From: an uncultured Dyadobacter sp.
GTDB lineage: Bacteria; Bacteroidota; Bacteroidia; Cytophagales; Spirosomataceae
Assembly: GCA_937880795.1 (NCBI GenBank)
Contig: CALGRQ010000431.1
Coordinates: 1 to 31,285, forward strand
Length of the DNA: 31,285 nucleotides
Reading direction: 5' to 3'
Made by a program: the position numbers and the translations under genes. The notes beneath the pieces were generated by a model. That model was given only the letters and a program-made list of their open reading frames with translations, did no database searches and was not told the DNA's origin. This document shows, in pieces, positions 18,839 through 27,100 of the stretch. Position 1 is the stretch's first letter, and each line of letters starts with the position of its first letter.

Positions 18839-18865
18839 TGTTTTATTAAATATCTATACATTAAC

Positions 18866-18899
18866 CTGCTAGCAGGCAACTTAATTTAGTGCAAAAATA
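18866..18899 (-). promoter_or_regulatory. Likely asnS -7 box and leader palindrome
   Basis: On the minus strand TATTTTTG (18899-18892) is a perfect TAnnTTTG match about 55 bases before the asnS ATG; no well placed TTTG lies upstream. Between it and the ATG sits the perfect 12-bp palindrome CCTGCTAGCAGG (18866-18877), in the predicted leader. Function unproven. Confidence 0.4.
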
Positions 18900-18949
18900 C
18901 AAAATAGCCCCCGAAAACCTATTCTGAAACCGGAACTAACTTTTCTACG

Positions 18950-18980
18950 TTTGTTTGCCATTGATATAACCTTAATTTTG
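18950..18980 (+). promoter_or_regulatory. Promoter for the PAP2-like gene
   Basis: TTTG (18950-18953), 19 bases, then TAATTTTG (18973-18980), a perfect TAnnTTTG. Transcription should start near 18986. This places the upstream TTG at 18951, which opens the same frame, inside the promoter, so translation must begin downstream. Confidence 0.7.
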
Positions 18981-19010
18981 TTTTCATCATCCGATAAAGC
19001 CATTTACGTT

Positions 19011-19649
19011 TTGACTAACCGAATCGCGACCTTCCTGTCAGTATTATTTCATCCGCTCATCATTACCACCTATTTGTTTGCGTTGCTGTTTTTGTTGACG
19101 CCCGACCTGGTTGGTGTAAGTGCGCTGGAGATGCCGGCTTTGGGCAGTTTACTCCTACTTATTTTCCTGAATACCTTCATTGCGCCATCTGTAATTATAT
19201 ACTATTTCCACCGTTTCGGCCTCATCAGTTCGCTGCATGTGGATAACCTGGCCGAACGTCGGCTCCCCTATCTTGCCACCATTATCATTTATGGCTTTGC
19301 AGCCTACTTATTTGGCTGGCGCCTACAACCCATTGGTGAACTGGCCCCGCAAATTGCCATCATTCTATCCGGGGTAACGGTTTCCCTTATTTTTGTCGGT
19401 TTTGTAAGCCTGTTCTGGAAAATCAGCGCCCATGCTACGGGTTTGGGTGGAGCCATTGGCATGCTTATAGCCTTGCTCATGCGTTTCCAGGAAGATGCTT
19501 TATTCAAACCTCTTTTACTCGTTGTTGTGGTAAGTGGTTTTGTGATGAGTGCAAGATTATACCTCAATGCGCACAGTCCTGCACAAATTGCAGCCGGTGC
19601 TTTGGGTGGTTGTGCGGTTGGCTTTGGTACCATATTTCTTTTTCTCTGA
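19011..19649 (+). CDS. PAP2-like integral membrane protein
   Basis: About 212 residues with about six transmembrane segments. Remnants of the PAP2 phosphatase motifs are visible: NLAERRLPY (motif 1 region, Lys absent), SAHATG (motif 2) and SARLYLNAHSPAQ (motif 3, with Arg and His kept but the final Asp replaced by Gln). PAP2 enzymes remove phosphate from lipid phosphates or undecaprenyl pyrophosphate at the membrane. The catalytic histidines are present, so activity is possible, but the incomplete motifs make it uncertain. The start is my choice: TTG 19011 (MTNRIATFLSVLFHPL), because the promoter covers the earlier TTG at 18951. The gene ends 95 bases before the enoyl-CoA hydratase-like gene, which has its own promoter-like boxes. 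Confidence 0.75.
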   Translation: MTNRIATFLSVLFHPLIITTYLFALLFLLTPDLVGVSALEMPALGSLLLLIFLNTFIAPSVIIYYFHRFGLISSLHVDNLAERRLPYLATIIIYGFAAYLFGWRLQPIGELAPQIAIILSGVTVSLIFVGFVSLFWKISAHATGLGGAIGMLIALLMRFQEDALFKPLLLVVVVSGFVMSARLYLNAHSPAQIAAGALGGCAVGFGTIFLFL

Positions 19650-19663
19650 GGCAGCTTCGTCAC

Positions 19664-19694
19664 TTTTGGAATTGGGTTTGAATGAGTACATTTA
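19664..19694 (+). promoter_or_regulatory. Likely promoter for the enoyl-CoA hydratase-like gene
   Basis: TTTG (19664-19667), 19 bases, then TACATTTA (19687-19694; 7 of 8 to TAnnTTTG). An in-frame ATG at 19682 falls inside these boxes, so the ATG at 19745 is the better start. Confidence 0.55.
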
Positions 19695-19744
19695 GCTACG
19701 GTTTAACCGCTCTTGAATCACCATTCACTCACTTCTCAATAAGC

Positions 19745-20524
19745 ATGTTTCAAACCATCATTTTCGAAAACACGGACGGCATAGCCCGAATTACCCTAAA
19801 CCGGCCCGAAGTACTACATGCGCTTAGTCCTGTGATGTTGCAGGAACTTCTGACCGCCTTACAACAAGCTGAAACCGATCCTACGGTTCGGGTGGTTCTA
19901 CTTACCGCAGCAGGAAACAAAGCATTTTGCTCGGGTGCAGACCTGAAAGCCACAACAAACGCTGGTAAAAGTGCCGGGGAGTTGTTGGAAACCTATTATA
20001 ACCCACTCATTTTGGCCATGCGTAATATTGCCAAACCGGTGGTATGTAAATTAAATGGACTTGCAGCCGGCGCCGGTGCCTCGCTTGCTTTGGCCTGTGA
20101 CGTGGTCATTGCGCACGAACAGGTGTACCTCAGCCAAATTTTTGTCCGGATAGGTTTAATGCCCGATGCCGGTGCTACGTTTTTCCTGCCCAGACTAGTC
20201 GGGCTCGCGAAAGCATTTGAACTTGCTTCAACAGGTCGTCATGTATATGCCACGGAAGCCGCTCAAATAGGCCTGATCAGCCGGGTCGTACCGGAAACTG
20301 ATCTGGACGCGGCTGTTGATGAAACGTTGGCCTATTATAAACAAGCCCCCACTGCCGCCATAGGGGCCATGAAGCAAGTACTAAACCAATCGATGCATTC
20401 CGATTTACAAACCTTGCTGCAATTGGAAGCCACCAACCAGAATATATTGAGTAGAACCGCTGATGCCACCGAGGGTATTCTGTCTTTTATGCAAAAAAGA
20501 AAGCCTGATTATCAGGGCAAATGA
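19745..20524 (+). CDS. Enoyl-CoA hydratase/isomerase family protein, PaaG-like
   Basis: A 259-residue crotonase-fold protein. ITLNRPEVLHALS opens the family core, AFCSGADL forms the CoA/oxyanion region, GLAAGAGASLALACD is the second oxyanion loop, and IGLMPDAGATFFLPRLVG carries Asp at the position where hydratases usually have the second catalytic Glu. That GLxPDxG pattern is typical of PaaG (ring-oxepin forming isomerase of phenylacetate degradation) and some other isomerases. No other paa gene is nearby, so a general enoyl-CoA isomerase role in fatty or aromatic acid breakdown is equally possible. Start chosen at ATG 19745, since homologous N-termini begin with a short strand like MFQTIIFE and the upstream ATG (19682) lies within promoter boxes. 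Confidence 0.88.
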   Translation: MFQTIIFENTDGIARITLNRPEVLHALSPVMLQELLTALQQAETDPTVRVVLLTAAGNKAFCSGADLKATTNAGKSAGELLETYYNPLILAMRNIAKPVVCKLNGLAAGAGASLALACDVVIAHEQVYLSQIFVRIGLMPDAGATFFLPRLVGLAKAFELASTGRHVYATEAAQIGLISRVVPETDLDAAVDETLAYYKQAPTAAIGAMKQVLNQSMHSDLQTLLQLEATNQNILSRTADATEGILSFMQKRKPDYQGK

Positions 20525-20553
20525 AAAAAGTTTTAAAATATTTCTTCCGGATG

Positions 20554-20585
20554 TTTGCTTTATAAAAAGTGATCACCTACCTTTG
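20554..20585 (+). promoter_or_regulatory. tRNA-Arg promoter
   Basis: TTTG (20554-20557), 20 bases, then TACCTTTG (20578-20585), a perfect TAnnTTTG. It lies 19 bases ahead of the tRNA 5' end. Confidence 0.75.
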
Positions 20586-20604
20586 CAGTCCAATTAAGAA
20601 TGTC

Positions 20605-20678
20605 GGTTTCGTAGCTCAATTGGATAGAGCACCTGACTACGGATCAGGAGGTTTGGGGTTCGAATCCCTACGAGACCA
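20605..20678 (+). tRNA. tRNA-Arg (anticodon ACG)
   Basis: A 74-base cloverleaf. Acceptor arms GGTTTCG/CGAGACC pair with one G-U. The D-arm is GCTCAATTGGATAGAGC, the anticodon stem CCTGA/TCAGG has loop CTACGGA (ACG at 34-36), and the T-arm contains GGTTCGAATCC. The discriminator is A and the CCA end is not encoded. ACG is the usual inosine-modified arginine anticodon of bacteria. Its promoter lies directly upstream and a strong terminator starts two bases after its end. Confidence 0.97.
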
Positions 20679-20679
20679 C

Positions 20680-20711
20680 AAAGACTTAGCAAATTTGCTA
20701 AGTCTTTTTTT
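20680..20711 (+). terminator. Terminator of tRNA-Arg
   Basis: AAAGACTTAGCAAA (20680-20693) and TTTGCTAAGTCTTT (20694-20707) form a perfect 14-bp inverted repeat with no spacer (the inner bases become the loop), followed by a T-run to 20711. Confidence 0.9.
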
Positions 20712-20736
20712 GTTATCACAGCATCAAAATATTACA

Positions 20737-20813
20737 AATTGGATAGAGCACCTGACTACGGATCAGGAAGTTTGGGCCGGGTGGCCGGCGCCAATCGGAT
20801 CTCTACGAGACAC
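20737..20813 (+). pseudogene. Degenerate partial copy of tRNA-Arg(ACG)
   Basis: Bases 20737-20768 are identical to 20618-20649 of the tRNA (32 bases: D-loop, D-stem 3' side and whole anticodon arm). After one mismatch, GTTTGGG (20770-20776) continues the copy. The T-loop core GTTCGA is then replaced by a 22-base GC-rich segment (20777-20798), and ATCTCTACGAGAC (20799-20811) corresponds to the end of the T-arm and acceptor 3' arm with changes. The 5' acceptor half is missing and the T-arm cannot form, so it cannot be a working tRNA. Confidence 0.85.
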
Positions 20814-20822
20814 AAAAATTTC

Positions 20823-20860
20823 AAAACCCGCTTTACAGCTTGTAAAGCGGGTTTTTATTT
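20823..20860 (+). terminator. Strong terminator after the broken tRNA copy
   Basis: AAAACCCGCTTTACA (20823-20837) and TGTAAAGCGGGTTTT (20841-20855) form a perfect 15-bp stem with a 3-base loop, followed by TTATTT. It is unrelated in sequence to the terminator after the intact tRNA. Confidence 0.85.
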
Positions 20861-21034
20861 ACTAACATTACTGCTCACACGAATTTAATGATGAGGATTA
20901 TTCCGAATAAAAGGATAGGAAATCAGGTTATCGACTAATTACTTAAAGATAATTACCTCTCTGACCATTTGTCCACACTAATTTTCCTATCAAATATTTA
21001 CAAATAATTGTGGTCAAATGATAAGTATTTAACT

Positions 21035-21898
21035 ATGAAAAGGTATTCTGAATACGAAGATTCATTTATTTGGGACCTTTACAATGAAATTGTAATCCTT
21101 TTAGAAGATATGAGAAGAATCATGTTTTTAAAAGGATTAGAGGATTTGAACGAAAGAAGTATTCAGTATTTTGAAAATATCCGTCGTATATTCTATGACG
21201 AGAACAAGATTTTGGATACCGAAATGGTATTAACTGCAACCGCACGATGGCTTGCCATTATTCAACTATGCAAACCCAGTTATTTTTCAGTAGCTCAGGA
21301 TTTTATAGCTTCAAAATTAAGTGATGATTCAGTATATTCTGACACTGAGATCCTTAATTACAATCGATTACTATCATTTATACTTTTAGGAAATGAAGAA
21401 TTTCAGATCAATCCGCATGTGGAAAAATTTACCAATGTCAACAACATCGGCGATGTAATAGGTGACTTTTTCATAGAAAAGCAAGAAAACGATCCTATAT
21501 CTCCCAAGACTCAGAACTCCGCAAAACTATTAATTTCCTACACATGGCTGGGAAAACGTGAAGAATTAAAAGATTTACATAATTCTCTCAGTAGTTACCT
21601 GAAACCTTGCGAGTTTGAAAGGTTCGTTAGCGTTTTCTCGGGCAAACTTCCTATCGATTTTGAACAACTAGAATGGACTGCAAATGCTAATGAACTCTTG
21701 TACTTCATTACTAAAATGATGGAATATGGACTAATTCCATTAGAGCCTAGGCTAAATTATACAAAAATTGATTCTTGCTTTACACTAGCTGGCCGGGAGC
21801 CGGTGGGGGACAAATGGAGGTTTCAAAAACAACGATTAGGAGAAATTAGTCAAAGTAGACGTGATAGCCTAGATGTGATTTTGAATTGTTTTATATAA
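21035..21898 (+). CDS. Hypothetical protein with an RteC-like C-terminal pattern
   Basis: A 287-residue soluble, largely helical protein of unknown function. The ATG at 21035 is preferred over a TTG nine codons earlier (21008). The N-terminal part (about 1-90) is acidic and helical. The C-terminal part contains LEWTANANELLYFITKMMEYGLIP followed by YTKIDSCFTL. This resembles the W-x(2-5)-L-x(4)-L-x(3)-G-x-I ... F pattern of RteC and other Bacteroidota proteins often carried on mobile elements; the match is by eye only. Base composition is clearly AT-richer than the neighbouring metabolic genes, apart from a short GC-rich patch at 21791-21803. It sits just past the tRNA-Arg duplication, with no partner gene, and is probably an acquired orphan. 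A hairpin follows. Confidence 0.75.
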   Translation: MKRYSEYEDSFIWDLYNEIVILLEDMRRIMFLKGLEDLNERSIQYFENIRRIFYDENKILDTEMVLTATARWLAIIQLCKPSYFSVAQDFIASKLSDDSVYSDTEILNYNRLLSFILLGNEEFQINPHVEKFTNVNNIGDVIGDFFIEKQENDPISPKTQNSAKLLISYTWLGKREELKDLHNSLSSYLKPCEFERFVSVFSGKLPIDFEQLEWTANANELLYFITKMMEYGLIPLEPRLNYTKIDSCFTLAGREPVGDKWRFQKQRLGEISQSRRDSLDVILNCFI

Positions 21899-21909
21899 GC
21901 TTTAATTAT

Positions 21910-21955
21910 CACTCCACATTCAACAATGTGCTCTACAATAAACGAATGTTGAGTG
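21910..21955 (+). terminator. Imperfect hairpin after the orphan gene
   Basis: CACTCCACATTC (21910-21921) and GAATGTTGAGTG (21944-21955) pair at 11 of 12 positions around a 22-base loop, starting 12 bases after the stop at 21898. Only a short T-run follows, so termination is plausible but not certain. Confidence 0.45.
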
Positions 21956-21978
21956 TTTAAGAATGCCTGTATTATCAA

Positions 21979-22008
21979 TTTTGACCTAGGAACATACTTA
22001 GGTCAAAA
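21979..22008 (+). promoter_or_regulatory. Perfect hairpin directly ahead of a small ORF
   Basis: TTTTGACCTA (21979-21988) and TAGGTCAAAA (21999-22008) form a 10-bp stem with a 10-base loop; the ATG at 22010 follows one base later. In RNA it could hide the start of the small ORF; as DNA it could be an operator. Confidence 0.4.
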
Positions 22009-22009
22009 C

Positions 22010-22141
22010 ATGAAATCGTCAATTAAGAAACAAAAGGAAGCCAGACCAGAAAAGAAAGAAAATGAACTATCAATTGCCATTTTGATAGTCAAGATATTAG
22101 ATTTGATGGAGAATTTTTACTTGCATTTTTTTAATACGTAA
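22010..22141 (+). CDS. Possible small peptide (43 aa), low confidence
   Basis: ATG at 22010 to TAA at 22139-22141 encodes 43 residues: a highly charged N-terminal half (SSIKKQKEARPEKKENE) and a hydrophobic or amphipathic C-terminal half (LSIAILIVKILDLMENFYL). The layout, basic then membrane-seeking, is like small membrane peptides, but the ORF is short enough to be chance, no promoter or Shine-Dalgarno site is clear, and the region is AT-rich. The only support is the hairpin abutting its start. Confidence 0.25.
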   Translation: MKSSIKKQKEARPEKKENELSIAILIVKILDLMENFYLHFFNT

Positions 22142-22142
22142 A

Positions 22143-22290
22143 CCTCGTTGGTCGTAGTGTGAACACTACGACAAAAACAGATCTTACCGTTTGCAACGGT
22201 AAAACCTGCAAAAATCAATTTCGTTGCTCTGCTAGGCGACCGTTACAAACGGTCGAACATCATTAGTGCTCAGTGCAAAATTACTCTGCC
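22143..22290 (+). repeat. Palindromic interspersed repeat, copy A
   Basis: About 150 bases with three hairpins: GTCGTAGTGT/ACACTACGAC (22151-22172), TTACCGTT-TGC-AACGGTAA (22184-22202) and CGACCGTT-ACA-AACGGTCG (22237-22255), linked by an AT-rich spacer containing CAAAAATCAATTTC. It is alignable along its length with copy B near 28625-28775. It looks like a REP/MITE-type non-coding element. The stretch 21899-22382 holds this, two further hairpins and no convincing gene beyond the possible small ORF. Confidence 0.7.
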
Positions 22291-22382
22291 GCACTACGAA
22301 GTAAAAAAGTATGCTGATGCTATAAGGACGGAACTCATTAAATGTATATTTGATACAAGGAGCGCTTACGGGATATTATACT

Positions 22383-24023
22383 TTATTCAGATATCAATTT
22401 TCTTATCATTGCCTCTTTTCCATTTTCAAATTGAACTAAGTTTAAACCCTTAGACAGATTCTCTATTTTGAGCTTGTTCATCCCGCTTTGTACTTGCTTA
22501 CGCTCCGATCGGATCACTTTTCCGGATTGATCCAAAATAGAAATAACCCACTCTCCTTTTTCAACTGCAAACAAATCAACAAAGGCCTCACCTGACGAGG
22601 GATTAGGATATAATGGACCAACAACGTGTTGTTCAAAGGGACCACTAGAAATATGAATAATTTTTGAATGGCTAAACGTGTCGTCGGTATCAATCATTTT
22701 GAGACGATAATATGAATCACCATTCGGATGATTGTCTACAAATTCATAGGTTTTCAATGCAGCCAATACTTCTGAGCCAGGTGTCGAGCCAATGGTCTCG
22801 AAAGTCTTGCCATCTGGTGCTCTTTGCACTGCAAACCTGTCGAAGTTCACTTCTCCGGAGGTAATCCATTTCAACTGCACCTGATTATTGTTGAGCTTTT
22901 TGCCTGTAAAGGAAACCAAAGTTACGGGCATGGTAGGGACGGTATATTCAAAAGGCATGGTAGAGGAGCAAGATCCGCTAGCCGGCGTTATCATCACGTA
23001 GAGCGTAAGTGGTCCAGGTGGGAGATCCGTATTGGGTGTAAAAACATTGGAGGTTTGATCATAGGAACCTGCTGGTTGGGTTCCCTCCATGTCTAGAAAA
23101 ATACCATTTATAGTTTCATCAACCTGGTTACCAAGCCTAAAGATAGGGTTCGCATTATCTGTAATGGAAATATGGTTGTTGGTAAAAGATCCAGCCAAGA
23201 TTCCATATTTCACCACTCCATTATTTGTGAACCCAGTTGGAGTTGAGGTATGTTGTCCAAGTACGTACACGAAAGCGGAGTTTACGAAAGACTTAGAGTT
23301 GGTGGTCAGGACACCTAAAATCATTCGACCGCAGTTTATATTGGTGATGGTTCCATAATTCGATAATCCCTTTGGGGCATAGGTCAAGCCGGAATTGGTG
23401 AATGTGGAACTGTTGATGAAAAGTCCCCTTTGTCCCAAAGCATAAAAAAGTCCATGATTAATAAATACCCCCGGGTCATAAAACTGAAGGTCATTATCTC
23501 CATTCAGTGTAATACCACCATTGCCATAGTTGGTGACGGTGGCTGTACTAGGCATAAAATATACCAGAGCGTCTCCCACTGAAGTTATGCTCATAGATCC
23601 GTGATTGTGGATATTGGTGGTTGAAACGAGTGATATTCCATGTGGTCTCAAATCAGAAGGGAGTTGTGGTTTCTCCATGATAAAAGTCCCATAATTGGTA
23701 AGGGTGGCTGCTGAGATCGGGCTAAATTGCTTTGAATTGGCTATGTTTCTGGCAATATGTAAAGTAGCATTTTGATCTATTATTAATGAGGAACCCATTC
23801 TCATATCAATGTCATTGATTTTGGCCATGGTTCCGGCAAAAATTCTGGGAGCGTTGACTTCATTCCGAATCACTACGTCGTCACTTTCCGTTGGAACTCC
23901 GACCGGCGACCAATTGGTATCTATATTCCAGTCTGAGCTAGTCGCGCCAGTCCAGTCTTTGGTAACACCAAAAGCTTTAAAGCATAGAAGCTGAATAAAA
24001 AGAAGGGTGAAGAAATGTTTCAT
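22383..24023 (-). CDS. T9SS-exported surface protein with beta-helix-like repeats
   Basis: A 546-residue protein from ATG 24023; a longer in-frame start at 24068 would place 15 extra residues before the signal peptide MKHFFTLLFIQLLCFKAFG. The mature protein opens with WTGATSSDWNIDTNWSPVGVPTESDDVVI, a module frequent in secreted Bacteroidota proteins. A long stretch (about 80-330) of repeated TNYGT/NHGSM/TNSG-type turns follows, suggesting a right-handed beta-helix. A module of about 90 residues (MPVTLVSFTGKK ... SYYRLKMIDTDDTFSHS) akin to that of the 16193-17323 protein precedes the T9SS type A sorting tail (LYPNPSSGEAFVDLF ... MIRKLISE). It is probably displayed on the surface; a glycan or adhesion role is possible. 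It lies 148 bases downstream of the hybrid regulator gene. Confidence 0.87.
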   Translation of the reverse strand: MKHFFTLLFIQLLCFKAFGVTKDWTGATSSDWNIDTNWSPVGVPTESDDVVIRNEVNAPRIFAGTMAKINDIDMRMGSSLIIDQNATLHIARNIANSKQFSPISAATLTNYGTFIMEKPQLPSDLRPHGISLVSTTNIHNHGSMSITSVGDALVYFMPSTATVTNYGNGGITLNGDNDLQFYDPGVFINHGLFYALGQRGLFINSSTFTNSGLTYAPKGLSNYGTITNINCGRMILGVLTTNSKSFVNSAFVYVLGQHTSTPTGFTNNGVVKYGILAGSFTNNHISITDNANPIFRLGNQVDETINGIFLDMEGTQPAGSYDQTSNVFTPNTDLPPGPLTLYVMITPASGSCSSTMPFEYTVPTMPVTLVSFTGKKLNNNQVQLKWITSGEVNFDRFAVQRAPDGKTFETIGSTPGSEVLAALKTYEFVDNHPNGDSYYRLKMIDTDDTFSHSKIIHISSGPFEQHVVGPLYPNPSSGEAFVDLFAVEKGEWVISILDQSGKVIRSERKQVQSGMNKLKIENLSKGLNLVQFENGKEAMIRKLISE

Positions 24024-24171
24024 GGTTGAGCTGAATGATATGCCTACAAAGGTCATCTGCACATCCATTACGCTGTTAATACGAATCCCGCATTCTCTTG
24101 CTCATTTCCAGCAATGAAGTAAAAAATGCTTCTATTCGTGATTTAGAACATGATCTTCACTCATTTTTTAG

Positions 24172-27100
24172 CTAGTATTCTGAAGGGAGTTTTTTATACT
24201 TCTGATGAAATACTTTAGTAAAGTACGACAAGCTCTCGAAACCCGTTTGATAGGCGACTTCTGATACGGTTGCAGCTTTTTGTGAAAGTAGTTCAGCTGC
24301 TTTTTGGAGTCGGTACTCTCTAATAAATTCAACAGTGGTTAGGTTGGTGAGTGCCTTGAGTTTTCGGAGCAATTGGGATGAACTCATATTCATGATCTGA
24401 GCTAGTGACTCTACATCAAATTGACTACAACTATATTCCTGTTCAAGAGCTTCCTTTACTTTTTTAATAAATGGTGTTTCTAAACTCGATATTTCTGATG
24501 GCTGGATAGAATTCCTAAGAATTGATTGTGTGTAGTGTATTTTTAACTGCTCTCTAATTGCGATGAGATTCTTTACACGTGTTTTTACTTCGGCAGCATT
24601 AAATGGTTTGAGCAGATAATCATCAGCACCTAAATCTAAACCCTCCATCCGATCTTCTAACGTAGCTTTTGCGGTGAGCAAAATGACCGGAATGTGGCTG
24701 GTTTTTTCATTTGTTTTCAATAATTTACAAAATTCGAATCCATCCATAATCGGCATCATCAGGTCGCTGATTACAATATCAGGAATATTGGTCAGCGATA
24801 ACTCAAGCCCCTCTTTGCCATTCGTCGCCTCAATAATCTGATAATCATTTTCAAAAATGGTTCGTAAGTATGCCCGCAAATCAGGATTATCGTCTACAAT
24901 CAATAGAATATTTGCGTTTTGATCCAATTGTATCCCTTTTTGGTCAGAAGAAAGCAAGCCATGATCCCTCATTTGAAGCGGTACCGACTTGTCGTGAGAA
25001 ATGGTGTAAATTTCGAACTGTAACTGCTCCATTGGCTCTTTCTCCATTGGAATTTTCAAAAAGAAAGATGTTCCGAAGCCCACTTGACTTTCTACACGAA
25101 TCGTCCCCTGCATTAGATTAACCAACTCTTTCACCAAAGCGAGACCAATTCCTGTGCCTTCATAATTTCGTTTCATCGAATGATCTACCTGATAAAATCG
25201 TTCGAAGATTTTAGCCAGTTTTTCTTGTGCAATACCCACACCTGTATCTTTAAGAACAATACTGATATAGGATTCACGATACTCAATTTGAAGATCAACA
25301 CGACCTTTACCTGGGGTGAATTTAAAGGCATTGGAAAGTAGATTCGTTAATATTTTTTCGATTTTATCTGCATCAAAAACGGTAAAAAAATGGGGCTCGT
25401 TTTGGTAAAATTGAAAGTCGATAGACAGACTTGCTGCATAAGATTCGAAGGAGCTGGCCAGGTATTGAATAAATTGAGCAAGATCGCCTTTGCGAACATC
25501 CAATTGCATTTCGCGGGCGTCCAACTTACTCAAGTCAAGCAACTGATTCATCAAGGTTAGTAATCTTAGGGCGTTACGTCGTATAGATGGCAGCATCTCT
25601 TCACGAGGATATTTCTTTTGAAGATCATCAATAGGACCAGCAATGAGGGTTAAAGGAGTACGAAACTCATGTGAAATGCTTGTGAAAAAGTTGGTCTTAA
25701 GCTGATCTAATTCAGCCAAACGCGCAGTTTCCTTTTCTTTGAAAATTATTTGTTTTTCAAGGATAGCCCTTTTTACTTGATTCCTATATACATCATAGAA
25801 AATGAAGCAAGCAATCAGTATATATAAAAGATAAGCCCACCAGGTAAGATAAAATGGCGTATTGATTCGAACCTTTAACGCAACGGGTTTACTCCATACT
25901 TCACCGTTGGCTGTACCCTGTACCCGAAAGGTATATTGGCCATAGGGGAGTTGAGCAAAATTGGCCATATGATTCGTGCCAGCCTCTACCCAATCCTGAT
26001 CGATCCCCTCCAATTGGTATTTAAACCGGTTCTTTGATGCATTGGTGAAATCCATAAGCGCAAATTCAATAGAGACCTGATTTTGATCAAAATCCAAATC
26101 CAGTGCTGTCGTATATTCAAGAGCGTTTTTTAGGATATGGCTTTTGTCTCCCGCCTCAACGATCTGGTTATTGATTTTTAATCCCAGTATTTTCAGAATG
26201 GGAGTTTTTGAATCTTTTTGTAAGTCAGTAGGGCGAAAAGTCGTTATACCCTTTACTCCACCAAATAGAAGTTCGCCGGTAGAATCCCCAAAATATGAAG
26301 CAGTATTGAATTCATCGTCTTGCAAACCATCGGATTTATTGAAATTAGTGAATACAAACGTTTTGGGGTTCAGACAGGCAATCCCGCGGTTGGTACCCAT
26401 CCACAAATTCCCGTCCCGACCAACCAAAACACCGTAAACTACTTTATTGGGTAAACCACGAGTTTCATTAAAGTGCTCAAAATTACCCGTCCGTTTATCC
26501 ATTCGCTCTAAACCCCCACCCTTTGTACTTACCCAGAGATAATGATGAGGCAACAAGGGGTCATCAACCATACCTGATACCACATTTTCGCTTAAACTTT
26601 GCCGGTCTTTACTGTTGTTGATGGAAATTGAAAAGGTGGGATTAGAATAAAAATGATCCGCCTTAATGAGACCAGCCTGTGTACCAATCCAGAGGATTTT
26701 GCTCCCGTCTTCGTAGAGCGCCAATGTTTCTGTGAGCCCTCTGTTTTTAGGAATGATGGAATTGTAATTATAAGAAATGAACTGCCCTGTTAGTTGATCT
26801 AATTTTAACAAAATACCATTGACGTGCCCAATCCAAATATTCCCTGCATGGTCTTGTATCAGCTTCGCATTACGCTGATTCCCATAGTGACTGTCTAATA
26901 AAGGGAATGATTTAAGCAATTGCCATTTTACGGAATATTTTTGTAGAACAAGTCGTTGTCCGTTCCAGATTGTCAACCAAAAGTTTTGGTCGCGATCCTG
27001 AATCAAAGATTCGTGTTCCTGTTTCTTTTCGTACAGATTCCCTGGTAATCGCTGCCATCTATTTTCTGCTTTGATCAACTCGTAATAGTGATACGTCGGT

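Noticed and set aside
20737..20813. Second functional tRNA-Arg
   Set aside because: 5' acceptor half absent and T-loop replaced, so no cloverleaf can form.
20569..20865. 98-codon frame across the tRNA and its broken copy
   Set aside because: It reads through the tRNA gene and two terminators; not a protein gene.
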